Virus record (IMG/VR): IMGVR_UViG_3300019863_000024
Location: 1 to 58,956 of that record
Strand: one strand, 5' to 3'
Source: a virus
DNA: 58,956 bases
Part shown: positions 23,328 through 31,536 of the stretch, in pieces
Layout: the number at the start of each line of letters is the position of its first letter
Position numbering within the stretch: the stretch's first letter is position 1
Position numbers and translations under genes: made by a program
Notes under the pieces: generated by a model
Databases searched by the model: none
Told to the model about the DNA's origin: nothing
The model's input: only the letters and a program-made list of their open reading frames with translations

Positions 23328-23635
23328 TGTATGAAACTGATCTACCATTAAGGGTAAAGACTTTTTATAAGAATACAAAAGAACTCGATATTATTAAAGT
23401 TCCAAGTACTCTTGATAGTGCAAGTGTTCAATGCTATTATAGTATTCGTAACATTCCTTATCATTCTCAAATCGTTACTAAGTTTCAAGCTGATATTATT
23501 GATGGGAGAGTAGTCATACCTAATTCATTGTTAGACCAGTTAGCCTCTGGATACTATAATCTACTCTTAGTCTTCTACTTACAAAATACAGTTGTTCAAT
23601 TTGAAGAACTAAAATTGCATATAAAGGATTTATAG
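23324..23635 (+). CDS. Unknown small protein before the portal
   Basis: 103 residues, not recognised. It contains several short beta-like segments (TKELDIIKVPSTLDSASVQC, GRVVIPNSLLDQLASGYYNL) and looks like a small beta-sandwich, as in head-associated or tail-fibre-anchor proteins. It overlaps the holin gene by the 4-base ATGA and is followed 1 base later by the portal gene, so it is made with lysis and portal proteins. Function unknown. Confidence 0.5.
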   Translation: MMYETDLPLRVKTFYKNTKELDIIKVPSTLDSASVQCYYSIRNIPYHSQIVTKFQADIIDGRVVIPNSLLDQLASGYYNLLLVFYLQNTVVQFEELKLHIKDL

Positions 23636-23636
23636 T

Positions 23637-25952
23637 ATGATGAATGACATATTACATATTGTTCAAGAGAAACTAGAACTGAGTAGAAACTATTCTGATA
23701 TTATAAAAGGTAGGATAGTTAATTATAGGAAGTATTACTCAGACGTAGGAGCAACATCTCCATCTACATCTAAATTCAGTACTTATAGGAGTAAATCTAT
23801 AAGAAAGGAGTTTAGTAAGATAATACCATCCATTACTGAGCCAGTGTTAAGTAATGATAGGTTATTTACTTCCTCAGGTCTTAGTGATGATGATAAGAGT
23901 ATTAAACTATTAAACTTTCAATGGAACTTCTTTTTAGATAAGAATAGAATTGTAAATGAAGCTGTTAATAACTTTGTAATTGATGGTACAGCTATTATTA
24001 AATCTGAATGGGAGTTGATTACTGAGGTTAGACAAAAGAAAAGTCTTATCTATAGTTCAGATGCTAAAGAGGTCTTACATGTAGCTTCATTAAAGACTAA
24101 ATCACAATCTAAAAAGATATTAGATGAGTTTAATACTACAGGTAAAGCTCCTATAGGTATCAGAGAGGAAGATGAAGAGGTTGTGTTAGAGAATAGACCT
24201 ACAATCAAGTGTATTAACCCTTTGAACATCATAGTAGACACTACAGCTAAGAATATTAAAGATGCTAGGTTTGTAATTGAATCTTATGAATTAACTTATA
24301 AGAAGATTTTAAATAATTATAGATTGTATACTGTATCACCATTAGAGATTATTAAAGAAGCATTTAGTCAATCATCAGATTACTCTATATATGATGCAGA
24401 ACAGTTCTCTATGGTTAATCAGAATGGTAATATTGAAAACTTAATTAATGCATTTGTAGGTTCATATAATACTCTAGCTGATAAGAAAGTATTAGCCTAT
24501 GAGTATTGGGGTGAGATAAGTGAAGATGGTATTATTACTAAACCTAAGGTAGTTACTTGGATTGGAAGTACTGTTATTAGATATGCTGATAATCCTTTTA
24601 CTCATAAGACTCATCCATATTCAGCTGGTTCATACAATCATAGTAATGACTCTATATTTGGTGAATCAGATAGTGAGTTAATAGTTGATGACCAGACAGG
24701 GTTAACTAGAGTTATGAGGGTATTAGATAATGCATCTATTAAAGCTGAGAGTCAACAAGAGTTTATTGAGGAGGGTTTCTTACCTGACATTACTCAACAA
24801 CAAAACTATAAGAATAGTAAGACTGTATTCTTTAAGAGAGGTTCAGATCCAAGAAAAGCTATTTATAAGAACTCTGTAGAAGCCTTACCTGAGAATGTAG
24901 CTTTCCTTAAGGATGTGTATAGTAGACAGATTAGTGATTCATTAGCTATAACACCTGATTATGTGAATAATACCAATTCAGTAGAAGATCCTGTAGATGA
25001 TAAAGAAATGAGTAAACTTAGAAACTTTCTTGATATCCTGAGTGATGTAGGTTCTAAGATTCTATCTATGAATAAACAGTTTATTTATGAAGATATTGTT
25101 ATTTCATCTAATGATGATGAGGAGTCAACTAGAGTATTCCCTGAGGATTTAGTTTATAAGAATGGTATGACTGTAGCCTCAGCAATATCAAAGAGACAAC
25201 GTAGACTTAATGAAGATAGAATTATGAAGTTAATGTCTACACAGTCAGCTAATATGTCTCCTAAGATTGCTTCACTTCATTACTTAGAGTTGGCTAAGAT
25301 GTTTGGTAAGTATAAATTAGCTTCTAACATTCAAAGAGAAATAGCTAACATGGACAAACCTAACCCAAGAGATGAATTAGAACTTGAGAAACTAAAACTT
25401 GAGAATAATAAGATTCAATTAGAAATGAAAAGATTAGAAGCAGATTCTAAACAATTAAATTCTAAAGCTGAAGAGAACATAGCTAAAGCAGTTGAACGAT
25501 ACTTTGCTGTTAGTAAAGATGTAGCAGGTTCTGAATCTGAATTAAATATGTCAAGAAGTGACTTAGCAGAATCACAAAAATCTAAGTTTAATGCTCAAAC
25601 AGAATTATTTAATCAAGAGTTCCATTTGATTAATTCAGGTGTTAAACAAGAGAATGAAGATGCTAAGATAGAGTTCCAACATCAAGCTAATATGGAGCGT
25701 GAGAGAGTTAGAACTGATAGAGAGTTAGAACTTAATGATAAAGCACACAAACAAGCCCTAGAACAGTCTTCTAAGGGTTCTAAACAAGATGATAATGCTA
25801 ATCCATTGCTTCAATATATAAAGGCAGGAACACTTAATAATACATCTTATGATTCTGCAGATGATGTCTATAGAAACATACTTGGTAAGAACTCATTAGA
25901 TACATCAAAATACACTAAACCACAAGGAGATAACAATGCTAACAATGAATGA
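23637..25952 (+). CDS. Portal protein (N4-type)
   Basis: 771 residues, the length of N4-type portals (about 760). The portal forms the dodecameric ring through which DNA is packaged and ejected. The N-terminal half is alpha/beta (VQEKLELSRNYSDIIKGRI..., WEYWGE-like strand, then DDQTGLTRVMRVLDNASIKAESQQ), and residues from about 570 form a very long coiled coil rich in Gln, Glu and Lys (DELELEKLKLENNKIQLEMKR and on), the barrel/tail region of large portals. Gene order portal, small gene, scaffold-like, major capsid matches N4. AAAGGA precedes the start. Confidence 0.8.
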   Translation: MMNDILHIVQEKLELSRNYSDIIKGRIVNYRKYYSDVGATSPSTSKFSTYRSKSIRKEFSKIIPSITEPVLSNDRLFTSSGLSDDDKSIKLLNFQWNFFLDKNRIVNEAVNNFVIDGTAIIKSEWELITEVRQKKSLIYSSDAKEVLHVASLKTKSQSKKILDEFNTTGKAPIGIREEDEEVVLENRPTIKCINPLNIIVDTTAKNIKDARFVIESYELTYKKILNNYRLYTVSPLEIIKEAFSQSSDYSIYDAEQFSMVNQNGNIENLINAFVGSYNTLADKKVLAYEYWGEISEDGIITKPKVVTWIGSTVIRYADNPFTHKTHPYSAGSYNHSNDSIFGESDSELIVDDQTGLTRVMRVLDNASIKAESQQEFIEEGFLPDITQQQNYKNSKTVFFKRGSDPRKAIYKNSVEALPENVAFLKDVYSRQISDSLAITPDYVNNTNSVEDPVDDKEMSKLRNFLDILSDVGSKILSMNKQFIYEDIVISSNDDEESTRVFPEDLVYKNGMTVASAISKRQRRLNEDRIMKLMSTQSANMSPKIASLHYLELAKMFGKYKLASNIQREIANMDKPNPRDELELEKLKLENNKIQLEMKRLEADSKQLNSKAEENIAKAVERYFAVSKDVAGSESELNMSRSDLAESQKSKFNAQTELFNQEFHLINSGVKQENEDAKIEFQHQANMERERVRTDRELELNDKAHKQALEQSSKGSKQDDNANPLLQYIKAGTLNNTSYDSADDVYRNILGKNSLDTSKYTKPQGDNNANNE

Positions 25953-26349
25953 TATTAGAACATACCAAAGAGGTCAAAAAGCTAAAGCTGAGGACTTAGC
26001 TAACAATAAGATTAACCAATTGATAGGACAGGAAGAGAGTCAAGCTAATGCTATGGAACAACAAGTTAATCAACAGACTGAGAGAAGCCTTGAAGAGGAT
26101 GCTAACACTGTTCTACAAGAGCTACACAAGGCTAAAGATCCTCAAGCTGAATTTGAACAATTACCTCCTATCCTACAAAAGAAAGTTATGGAGCTTATGA
26201 ATGGTGGGAATCAACAACAGACTGAACAACAACCACAAACTGAACAGTCTAATGATGGGTATACAAGACAACCTATGGGTGATGGAGATGGTGACAATGA
26301 TTCATTACCTGATACACAACCTGAGAGTCCTGAACAATACTCAAGATAA
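25936..26349 (+). CDS. Gln-rich small virion protein
   Basis: 137 residues. N-terminal helix rich in Gln and Glu (QRGQKAKAEDLANNKINQLI), middle PPILQKKVMELM, then a low-complexity Gln/Asn/Glu/Pro tail (NGGNQQQTEQQPQTEQSND). It overlaps the portal gene by 17 bases and uses GGAGA in the portal's last codons as ribosome-binding site. Such Gln-rich proteins between portal and scaffold are typical of N4-like phages and act in head assembly. A hairpin terminator candidate follows its stop by 5 bases. Confidence 0.5.
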   Translation: MLTMNDIRTYQRGQKAKAEDLANNKINQLIGQEESQANAMEQQVNQQTERSLEEDANTVLQELHKAKDPQAEFEQLPPILQKKVMELMNGGNQQQTEQQPQTEQSNDGYTRQPMGDGDGDNDSLPDTQPESPEQYSR

Positions 26350-26353
26350 GTAA

Positions 26354-26379
26354 TCTACCTATTTAGTTAGGTAGAGTTT
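26354..26379 (+). terminator. Hairpin after the Gln-rich gene
   Basis: TCTACCTA-TTTAGT-TAGGTAGA forms a perfect 8-bp stem with a 6-base loop, followed by GTTTT. It begins 5 bases after the stop. Its TACCTA/TAGGTA arms and TTTAGT loop resemble the hairpins in front of the KilA-N cassettes. Confidence 0.6.
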
Positions 26380-26456
26380 TAAAATTACTTAATATATAAT
26401 TTGCATAACTTAAGTTTAGTTTCATTCTACACCTATGAATCACTATCTTATTTACT

Positions 26457-26477
26457 TTATAAAAGTTATGCTATAAT
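26457..26477 (+). promoter_or_regulatory. Promoter of the scaffold-capsid unit
   Basis: TTATAAA, then AGTTATGC, then TATAAT (26472-26477): the recurring 7 + 8 + 6 layout with an extended -10 (TATGC-TATAAT). AAAGGA and the ATG at 26505 follow. Confidence 0.6.
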
Positions 26478-26504
26478 CACCTCATACAAATATAAAGGAT
26501 TATT

Positions 26505-26993
26505 ATGGAAACATATAAAGTAGAAGTACCTCAAGAGTTAATGGATAGAATGTTAGGTTTAGGGTATACTTCTGTAGAAATTCAAACATCTATTGACGAG
26601 AGAGAGCAAGAAGATTGGACTAATGCATCATCAGAAGATATTAAATACTCGTTAGATGCTTGTAAAGAAAAGATTGATGCAAGAGAAGAAGCTTTAGAGT
26701 TAACAAATAGCATTACAGAATTAGAAGAAACATCTGACCTATTTAAGACATTTATTGATGGCTATACTGTACTAGAGAGAGATAGAATTACAAGAGCATT
26801 GACTACTAATGCACCTTTAAAAGATGATGTTAGACAAGACTTAATTGAACAACTATCAGGTATTCAGAAACTAAATAGATGGATGTTTAATACTAAGAAT
26901 AGTACTGACACTTATGCCTCTGAGATTGTTGGATTAGAGTTAGATAAGATTCAATATACTTCAGTTCTTAAACATAGAGGAGACTTAGTATAA
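26505..26993 (+). CDS. Acidic virion-assembly protein
   Basis: 162 residues, helical and acidic, no recognised motif. Likely helices include VEVPQELMDRMLGLGYTSVE and DIKYSLDACKEKIDAREEAL. It is the first gene after an internal promoter and couples to the next gene by TAATG, so the two are co-translated. Position before the scaffold-like and major-capsid genes suggests a head-assembly factor. Confidence 0.5.
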   Translation: METYKVEVPQELMDRMLGLGYTSVEIQTSIDEREQEDWTNASSEDIKYSLDACKEKIDAREEALELTNSITELEETSDLFKTFIDGYTVLERDRITRALTTNAPLKDDVRQDLIEQLSGIQKLNRWMFNTKNSTDTYASEIVGLELDKIQYTSVLKHRGDLV

Positions 26994-28123
26994 TGAACGA
27001 GAGTAACCAAAATACACCAGAGAAGACTGATGAAGAGCTTTCAGCATATCTAGCTTCTTTATCCAATACACTACCTACTGAGGATTCATCTATAGAGGAG
27101 GTTACTACACCTCCAGATGAGACTTCTGATACTACAAACACTCCTATAGAAGCTACTGAGGGTGAAGACTCTGATAATGTAGACTCAGGAAATGTTAAGG
27201 AAGTAGATGCTACTATTGATTCAGATACAAATACTTCTATTGATGGAAGTGATATTGAAAAAGTTACAGATACTTTACAAGATGCAAATGAAACACCTGA
27301 TTTTACAGAAGCACTCAAGAACATAGGAGTTACTTCATTAGAGAAGTTAGATGAATTAAATAATGCATTTAAATTAAATAAATTAAAGTCTAAGCAATAC
27401 TCACAGTTTGATGAACAACTGCATATAGTTAAAGAAGCTAAATTATCAGCTACAGACTTAGCATTAGCTACAGAAGCTTTACAAGGTAATCCTGAGGCTA
27501 TTAAGAAGATTATGAAACTAAAAGAGTTAGACCCTGTAGACTTCATTACAGATGATGAAGATGAAGAACCTACAATAGATGAGTCAAAGTATAAGGTTAA
27601 GAGTGAAGAAAAACTCTTTAATGATGCTTTACTTGTAGCAGAATCACGAGGTGTTAGTGATAACTTTATGAATGCATTTAACTCTTGGGACGAGGGTTCC
27701 CTTAATGATATGATGAGTAATAAGAACAATGTAGACTTATTCATTAAAGAGTTATCAGATGGTAGTTTTGATGAGATTCAGACTATTATTAATGAGCAAG
27801 AAAGTCAGGATTTTAATGGTTCTTTTGGTGAAAAGGATTCATTAGATAAATATATTTATGCTCAACAAATTTATAAAGATAGACACAAACCTATTGAACC
27901 AAAAGTTCAGGTAAATGATGCTGAACCTACTTCTAGTAAAGAGGAGGTACAAAAGGTAGTCGTTAATAATAATAATACACAGAAACTAAATGAAGCTAAA
28001 CTAGCCTCAGAACAGAGAACCGTTTCTAATTCAAATACAACTAATAGTGAGCAAACTAACAAGGCTTACTCAAGTGTAAGTGATGAAGAATTTTTTAAAA
28101 TGTTTGATGAAAAATATAAATAG
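26993..28123 (+). CDS. Scaffold-like protein
   Basis: 376 residues, very acidic in the N-terminal 110 (Glu, Asp, Ser, Thr and Pro-rich, e.g. EDSSIEEVTTPPDETSD), helical in the centre, with a short helix at the C-terminus (SVSDEEFFKMFDEKYK). Acidic, disordered N-termini with a C-terminal helix that binds the coat protein are common in phage scaffolds, and it directly precedes the major capsid gene as in N4-like phages. Coupling to the preceding gene is by TAATG; the capsid gene follows after 18 bases with its own AAAGGA. Confidence 0.6.
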   Translation: MNESNQNTPEKTDEELSAYLASLSNTLPTEDSSIEEVTTPPDETSDTTNTPIEATEGEDSDNVDSGNVKEVDATIDSDTNTSIDGSDIEKVTDTLQDANETPDFTEALKNIGVTSLEKLDELNNAFKLNKLKSKQYSQFDEQLHIVKEAKLSATDLALATEALQGNPEAIKKIMKLKELDPVDFITDDEDEEPTIDESKYKVKSEEKLFNDALLVAESRGVSDNFMNAFNSWDEGSLNDMMSNKNNVDLFIKELSDGSFDEIQTIINEQESQDFNGSFGEKDSLDKYIYAQQIYKDRHKPIEPKVQVNDAEPTSSKEEVQKVVVNNNNTQKLNEAKLASEQRTVSNSNTTNSEQTNKAYSSVSDEEFFKMFDEKYK

Positions 28124-28141
28124 TAACTTAAAGGATAAATT

Positions 28142-29461
28142 ATGGCAACAAATGGTGTACAAAGCTTCAATGGTGGTAATCCATCAGTAGGAGAACAATT
28201 AACAGAGTTTGATATGACAAGAGTGGCTGTCAGAGAATCAAGACGTAAAAGACCTTGGTCTCAAATGGCTAAATTACAAAAGATTAAAAGAAACCATGGT
28301 GATACTTTCAAGAAAGAACGTAAATACCCTGTACTTCATAAAGCTAATATTAATACTATGGGTGTTGATCCAGAGGGTTTACAACTTCTTCCTACAAAAT
28401 GGTATGCTTGGGATGTTAATAGAGTTAGAACTGAGCATGCAACTAAAGCAGAAGCATTAGCAAGTCCAGGTCAAGTGAGTATTATGTCAGGTGAGGGTAA
28501 CCTTTATGGTGGTTCAAAAGACTTTGCTCAACAAGAGGGAAGTATTCCAGAATTACGTGAGTCTGGTGGACGTGTTAACGTTGTAGGTAGTAAACGAGTT
28601 ATTCTAACTGGAAAGATTAAGCTATATTCATTGTCTGAGGAGTTTTCTCGTACTGAAATGGAACTTGGTGGTGAAGAAAGATTAAAAGCTGAAAAGTCTA
28701 TGGAACTTGGTGAAGCTTATGCTGACTTACGTGAGACTATGATTAGAAATGACTTGTTAAGTCAAGCATTAACATCTCCAGTATATGCAGGAACAGCTTT
28801 AACTATGGATCAAATTGATGAGACATGTCTTGTTACTTATGATACATTAAGAAGATTTCAATCTAAACTTGACCTTTTAAGAGTTCCTATGGCTACTCGT
28901 ATGATTACTGGTTCAACTAAAGTTGGTACAAAGGTTGTTGAAAGTGCTAGATACTATTATATTCCTTTAGAACTAGAAAGAACAATTGAAGAGATCCAAC
29001 ACAATGGTACATCAATGTTTAAGTTTGTCTCTGAGTATGCTGGCTCTACTGTAGGTATTGCTGATCGTGACCAAGATGTTAATGCTGCAAATGGTGAAAT
29101 TGGTGCTATTGGTAAGGCTAGATTCATTTCTGATTCTAATATGGGTTACTTCCAAGGTGTAGGTGCAGATGCTACTGATGGTAATGATGCAGATGGTAAT
29201 GGAATTGAAGATGCTGGTGAGGGTCTATCTATCACAGACGGTAAGTATGATGCATTCCCAATCCTTTCTGTAGGTGCTGAGTCATTTGAGGTTCTAGGAC
29301 TTGAGGGTGATGATGTTAGTGTTAAATATGCAGCTCCAAAGATTATTCCAGGTATTGATAATACTGGTGAATTAGGAGTTGTTAGTGTTAGATTCTGGTA
29401 TGGTCTTCTATTCAACAAGATTGAGCAATGTAACTGTATTCTAACAGCAGGATTGAAATAA
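28142..29461 (+). CDS. Major capsid protein (N4 gp56-like)
   Basis: 439 residues, close to N4 gp56 (about 400). It forms the icosahedral shell. Features are the N-terminal arm (MATNGVQSFNGGNPSVGEQL) with a basic helix (RESRRKRPWSQMAKLQKIKR), a long HK97-like E-loop region, and an acid insertion near residue 335-360 (GADATDGNDADGNGIEDAGE), which may be an insertion domain or a Ca-binding loop. Gene order after the scaffold-like gene and downstream of the portal supports this strongly. AAAGGA precedes the ATG. A hairpin and promoter of the first regulator cassette follow its stop. Confidence 0.85.
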   Translation: MATNGVQSFNGGNPSVGEQLTEFDMTRVAVRESRRKRPWSQMAKLQKIKRNHGDTFKKERKYPVLHKANINTMGVDPEGLQLLPTKWYAWDVNRVRTEHATKAEALASPGQVSIMSGEGNLYGGSKDFAQQEGSIPELRESGGRVNVVGSKRVILTGKIKLYSLSEEFSRTEMELGGEERLKAEKSMELGEAYADLRETMIRNDLLSQALTSPVYAGTALTMDQIDETCLVTYDTLRRFQSKLDLLRVPMATRMITGSTKVGTKVVESARYYYIPLELERTIEEIQHNGTSMFKFVSEYAGSTVGIADRDQDVNAANGEIGAIGKARFISDSNMGYFQGVGADATDGNDADGNGIEDAGEGLSITDGKYDAFPILSVGAESFEVLGLEGDDVSVKYAAPKIIPGIDNTGELGVVSVRFWYGLLFNKIEQCNCILTAGLK

Positions 29462-29488
29462 GGTAGCTTAGTCAATCTTATAAGTATT

Positions 29489-29519
29489 AACCTAGACATT
29501 AAGTTGTTTAGGTTATACT
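29489..29519 (+). promoter_or_regulatory. Cassette 1 hairpin-promoter (loop TTAAGT)
   Basis: AACCTAGACA-TTAAGT-TGTTTAGGTT forms a 10-bp stem (one G-U) with loop TTAAGT, 28 bases after the capsid stop; TATACT (29514-29519) overlaps the last stem base. It fits the recurring TTAAGTT-N8-TATA(A/C)T layout exactly. Probably a terminator for the capsid operon joined to a promoter for the regulator gene. Confidence 0.7.
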
Positions 29520-29657
29520 GATTTATATATCTTTTATGGTTATTACTCTACTTAACTCTATAGTAACCCTAAAAGGTATTAATTTGATATGAGTTGCTTG
29601 GTAATCAATTTCATATAACCTTTAAAACTTATTATTATTACCGAAAGGGTATTCATT
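29520..29657 (+). ncRNA. Structured leader of cassette 1
   Basis: About 138 bases between promoter and start codon. It contains a GGTTA(T)TACT ... AGTAACC stem and an AAAGGT ... ACCTTT pair enclosing ATATGA ... TCATAT, and ends TTATTATTATTACCGAAAGGG before the ATG. Part of it (GTATTAATTTG...GGTAATC) is shared with the leader at 30367-30519, and its 3' end with 30534-30675. Candidate 5' leader RNA; function unknown. Confidence 0.5.
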
Positions 29658-30326
29658 ATGAATGAACTACAATTATATGGGTTTAAAGCTGAGACTCTAG
29701 CTGATACTAAAGTTACATTTGCATTACAACAAGGTTTATGGCTAAATGCTACTGAAGTTGCTAAGAGTTATGGTAAAGACTTACAGGGATATTGGAGACT
29801 ACAAGATACTATTGATTATATAGATGTTGTTGCAGAATCTAATTCAGTTCTCACGACTGAATTAAAAATAGCTGTAAAAGGTAAGTATGGTGGTACATAT
29901 ATTCATCCAGATTTAGTAATTAGTTTTGCTAGATGGGTAAATCCTAAGTTTGCTTACGAATGTGATAAGTTCATTAAAGATGAAATCATAAGAGTAAATA
30001 CTATTAAAACTGAAGCATTACTTGAACAAGCTGAGAAAGATAAACAACAAGCTGTGATGGAAGCTAAGAGATGTAAAATCTATGACGATGGTTCAATGAG
30101 TGTTAGAGGTATTATTCAACATTTAGGGTTAGATGTAACAGAAGACTTTGTTTGGGATGCTTTAACCTATGCAGGGTTTAATGAGGATATTACCAAAGTA
30201 ACAAAATATAGACGTATCCCAGATAATACACCATCTTATATTGGTACACCTAGAGGTACTCAAAGTCCTACTTTTTTCCCACAAGTAGTTAAACAAGTAG
30301 TATTAGACTATATGGATGTAGTATAA
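29658..30326 (+). CDS. KilA-N domain protein, cassette 1
   Basis: 222 residues. A KilA-N domain (about 15-120) shows LQQGLWLNATEVAKSYGKD, then YWRLQDT, and GGTYIHPDLVISFARWVNPKFA, the core of phage and DNA-virus KilA-N DNA-binding proteins. The second half (residues 115-222) starts with a Lys/Gln helix and has RCKIYDDGSMSVRGIIQ and PSYIGTPRGTQSP, a C-terminal domain seen again in the 243-residue protein at 49513-50244 (KLYSDGKASVR, GHIGNTKGVLP). It begins MNELQL; four regulator genes here begin MNEL. It has its own hairpin-promoter and leader inserted between capsid and internal virion genes. Probable DNA-binding regulator; target unknown. Confidence 0.75.
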   Translation: MNELQLYGFKAETLADTKVTFALQQGLWLNATEVAKSYGKDLQGYWRLQDTIDYIDVVAESNSVLTTELKIAVKGKYGGTYIHPDLVISFARWVNPKFAYECDKFIKDEIIRVNTIKTEALLEQAEKDKQQAVMEAKRCKIYDDGSMSVRGIIQHLGLDVTEDFVWDALTYAGFNEDITKVTKYRRIPDNTPSYIGTPRGTQSPTFFPQVVKQVVLDYMDVV

Positions 30327-30335
30327 ATTAATTCT

Positions 30336-30366
30336 TACCCTATTATTAAGTTTAATAGGGTATACT
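30336..30366 (+). promoter_or_regulatory. Cassette hairpin-promoter (loop TTAAGTT)
   Basis: TACCCTATTA-TTAAGTT-TAATAGGGTA is a perfect 10-bp hairpin 10 bases after the stop at 30326; TATACT (30361-30366) overlaps its last two bases. TTAAGTT is exactly 8 bases before TATACT. Confidence 0.75.
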
Positions 30367-30519
30367 TTAAAAGATACTTTAGAGGTTACCAAGCCAATTC
30401 AGTTATCATCTATTACACTCGTAGTTGATGGTAACCTCTAAAGTATTAATTTGTGATAAGCATAATGGTAATCTTCCACTCAAGAGACAATCTTCTATTT
30501 TTGAATCTATACTTAAATT
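30367..30519 (+). ncRNA. Orphan leader with an 18-bp inverted repeat
   Basis: ATACTTTAGAGGTTACCA (30374-30391) pairs perfectly with TGGTAACCTCTAAAGTAT (30429-30446) around a 37-base loop. The following bases (GTATTAATTTG...GGTAATC) match the cassette 1 leader. No gene starts where one would be expected; instead the next promoter (30513-30533) begins. This looks like a leader whose gene has been lost, or an independent small RNA. Confidence 0.5.
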
Positions 30520-30533
30520 ATGTATGGTATACT
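30513..30533 (+). promoter_or_regulatory. Cassette 2 promoter
   Basis: TTAAATT, 8 bases (ATGTATGG), TATACT (30528-30533): one mismatch from the cassette consensus, without a flanking hairpin. It lies 148 bases before the ATG at 30676. Confidence 0.6.
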
Positions 30534-30675
30534 TATGTCTTAATGGTTTTAATGGTGGTCTTATAATCTCTTTATCACTTGGTAAAGGTCTCCATTAAGG
30601 TTGTTAGTTACACAATTAGTACTGAGACTACTAAACCATAAACCTTAAACTTATTGTCTCGAAAGAATATTTAGC
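30534..30675 (+). ncRNA. Structured leader of cassette 2
   Basis: Two nested stems: CTTAATGG (30539-30546) with CCATTAAG (30592-30599), and GAGACAAT (30484-30491, upstream of this promoter) with ATTGTCTC (30653-30660). It is clearly homologous to the minus-strand leader at 50632-50781: shared blocks are TCTTAATGG, TTTATCACTTG, CCATTAAGGTT, GAGAC...CTACTAAACC and TTATTGTCT-GAAAG, in the same order from promoter to start codon. Confidence 0.65.
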
Positions 30676-31347
30676 ATGAGTAGACTACAACTACAAAGCC
30701 TTAAATCAATTACTTTGCATGAGTTACAAGTGTCACTACAACAAGGCTTATGGTTAAATGCAACCCATATTGCTAAAGACTATGGTAAAGACTTATCTAA
30801 CTATTGGAGAAGTTCAGGTACAGAACAATACTGTAAAGCATTAATAAACTCTAATTATGAAGATTTCACTGATATCAAACAGATTGTTGTAGGTAGAGGT
30901 AAAACACAAGGAACTTTTATACATCAAGATTTAGTAATTAACTTTCTATTATGGATTGGTATAAAATATAAAGATATCATTAGTATACCATCTATTAGTG
31001 AGAGTATGCGACAAAAGAACATAGAGATTGGTGGTTCAATAGAGGTAAAGAATACTAAAAAGATTTCAAATGTTTTATACTTAATAACTGATGGTATATA
31101 CACAAAGATAGGTATAGCTACTAAGAATGCTACTAGAAGACTTAAACAATGTCAGACTGGTAATCCTAAGAAATTATGGATTGAGTTTGAAGTCTTTATT
31201 ACAAATGCAAGAGAGATAGAAGCTAAACTTCATAAAGAGTACTCTGATAAAAGACTTATGGGAGAGTGGTTTAAGTTAGATAAGAGTGATATTGAAGACA
31301 TTAAGTTTAAGACATTATATCCTTTCCATAAAGACTCTATCAGCTGA
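30676..31347 (+). CDS. KilA-N protein with T5orf172/GIY-YIG-like C-terminus
   Basis: 223 residues. KilA-N-type domain at about 10-110 (LQQGLWLNATHIAKDYGKDL, YWRSSGTEQY, GTFIHQDLVINFLLWIG), then a T5orf172/MUG113-type domain (about 130-215: VLYLITDGIYTKIGIATKNA, RRLKQCQTGNPKKLWIEFEV, REIEAKLHKEYSDKR). That domain belongs to the GIY-YIG nuclease fold; its conserved Arg, Glu and His are present (R in RRL, E and H in EAKLHKEY). The combination KilA-N plus T5orf172 is common in phage regulatory or anti-repressor-like proteins. GAAAG precedes the ATG. Whether the nuclease domain is active is unknown. Confidence 0.75.
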   Translation: MSRLQLQSLKSITLHELQVSLQQGLWLNATHIAKDYGKDLSNYWRSSGTEQYCKALINSNYEDFTDIKQIVVGRGKTQGTFIHQDLVINFLLWIGIKYKDIISIPSISESMRQKNIEIGGSIEVKNTKKISNVLYLITDGIYTKIGIATKNATRRLKQCQTGNPKKLWIEFEVFITNAREIEAKLHKEYSDKRLMGEWFKLDKSDIEDIKFKTLYPFHKDSIS

Positions 31348-31363
31348 AGATACTTTTACCCAC

Positions 31364-31391
31364 GTATTTATTAAGTTAAGTATGCTATAAT
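31364..31391 (+). promoter_or_regulatory. Cassette 3 hairpin-promoter (loop TTAAGT)
   Basis: GTATTTA-TTAAGT-TAAGTAT (stem with two G-U pairs) followed by GC-TATAAT (31386-31391), 17 bases after the previous stop. TTAAGTT is exactly 8 bases before TATAAT. Confidence 0.7.
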
Positions 31392-31536
31392 TATATACAA
31401 ACAATTTCATTATATTCACTAGAAGTTTTCTTGACGGTCTTTCTGCTAGTGGATATACTGAAGTTGTTAAGTGAAAGACCGTCAATCTCTCACTCGATCC
31501 AAGAATCGACTTACATTTTGACATATAGGATTCATT
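31392..31536 (+). ncRNA. Structured leader of cassette 3 with exclusive stems
   Basis: TTGACGGTCTTTC (31431-31443) pairs perfectly with GAAAGACCGTCAA (31473-31485). An alternative stem pairs ATATTCACTAG, just upstream, with CTAGTGGATAT (31445-31455), which lies in the loop of the first. The two stems cannot both form, as in attenuators and riboswitches. A small TCGAT/ATCGA hairpin follows near 31494-31509. Confidence 0.55.

Noticed and set aside
26968-27744. A 258-codon minus-strand frame across the scaffold gene
   Set aside because: Ser-rich shadow of the acidic scaffold-like gene, with no ribosome-binding site.
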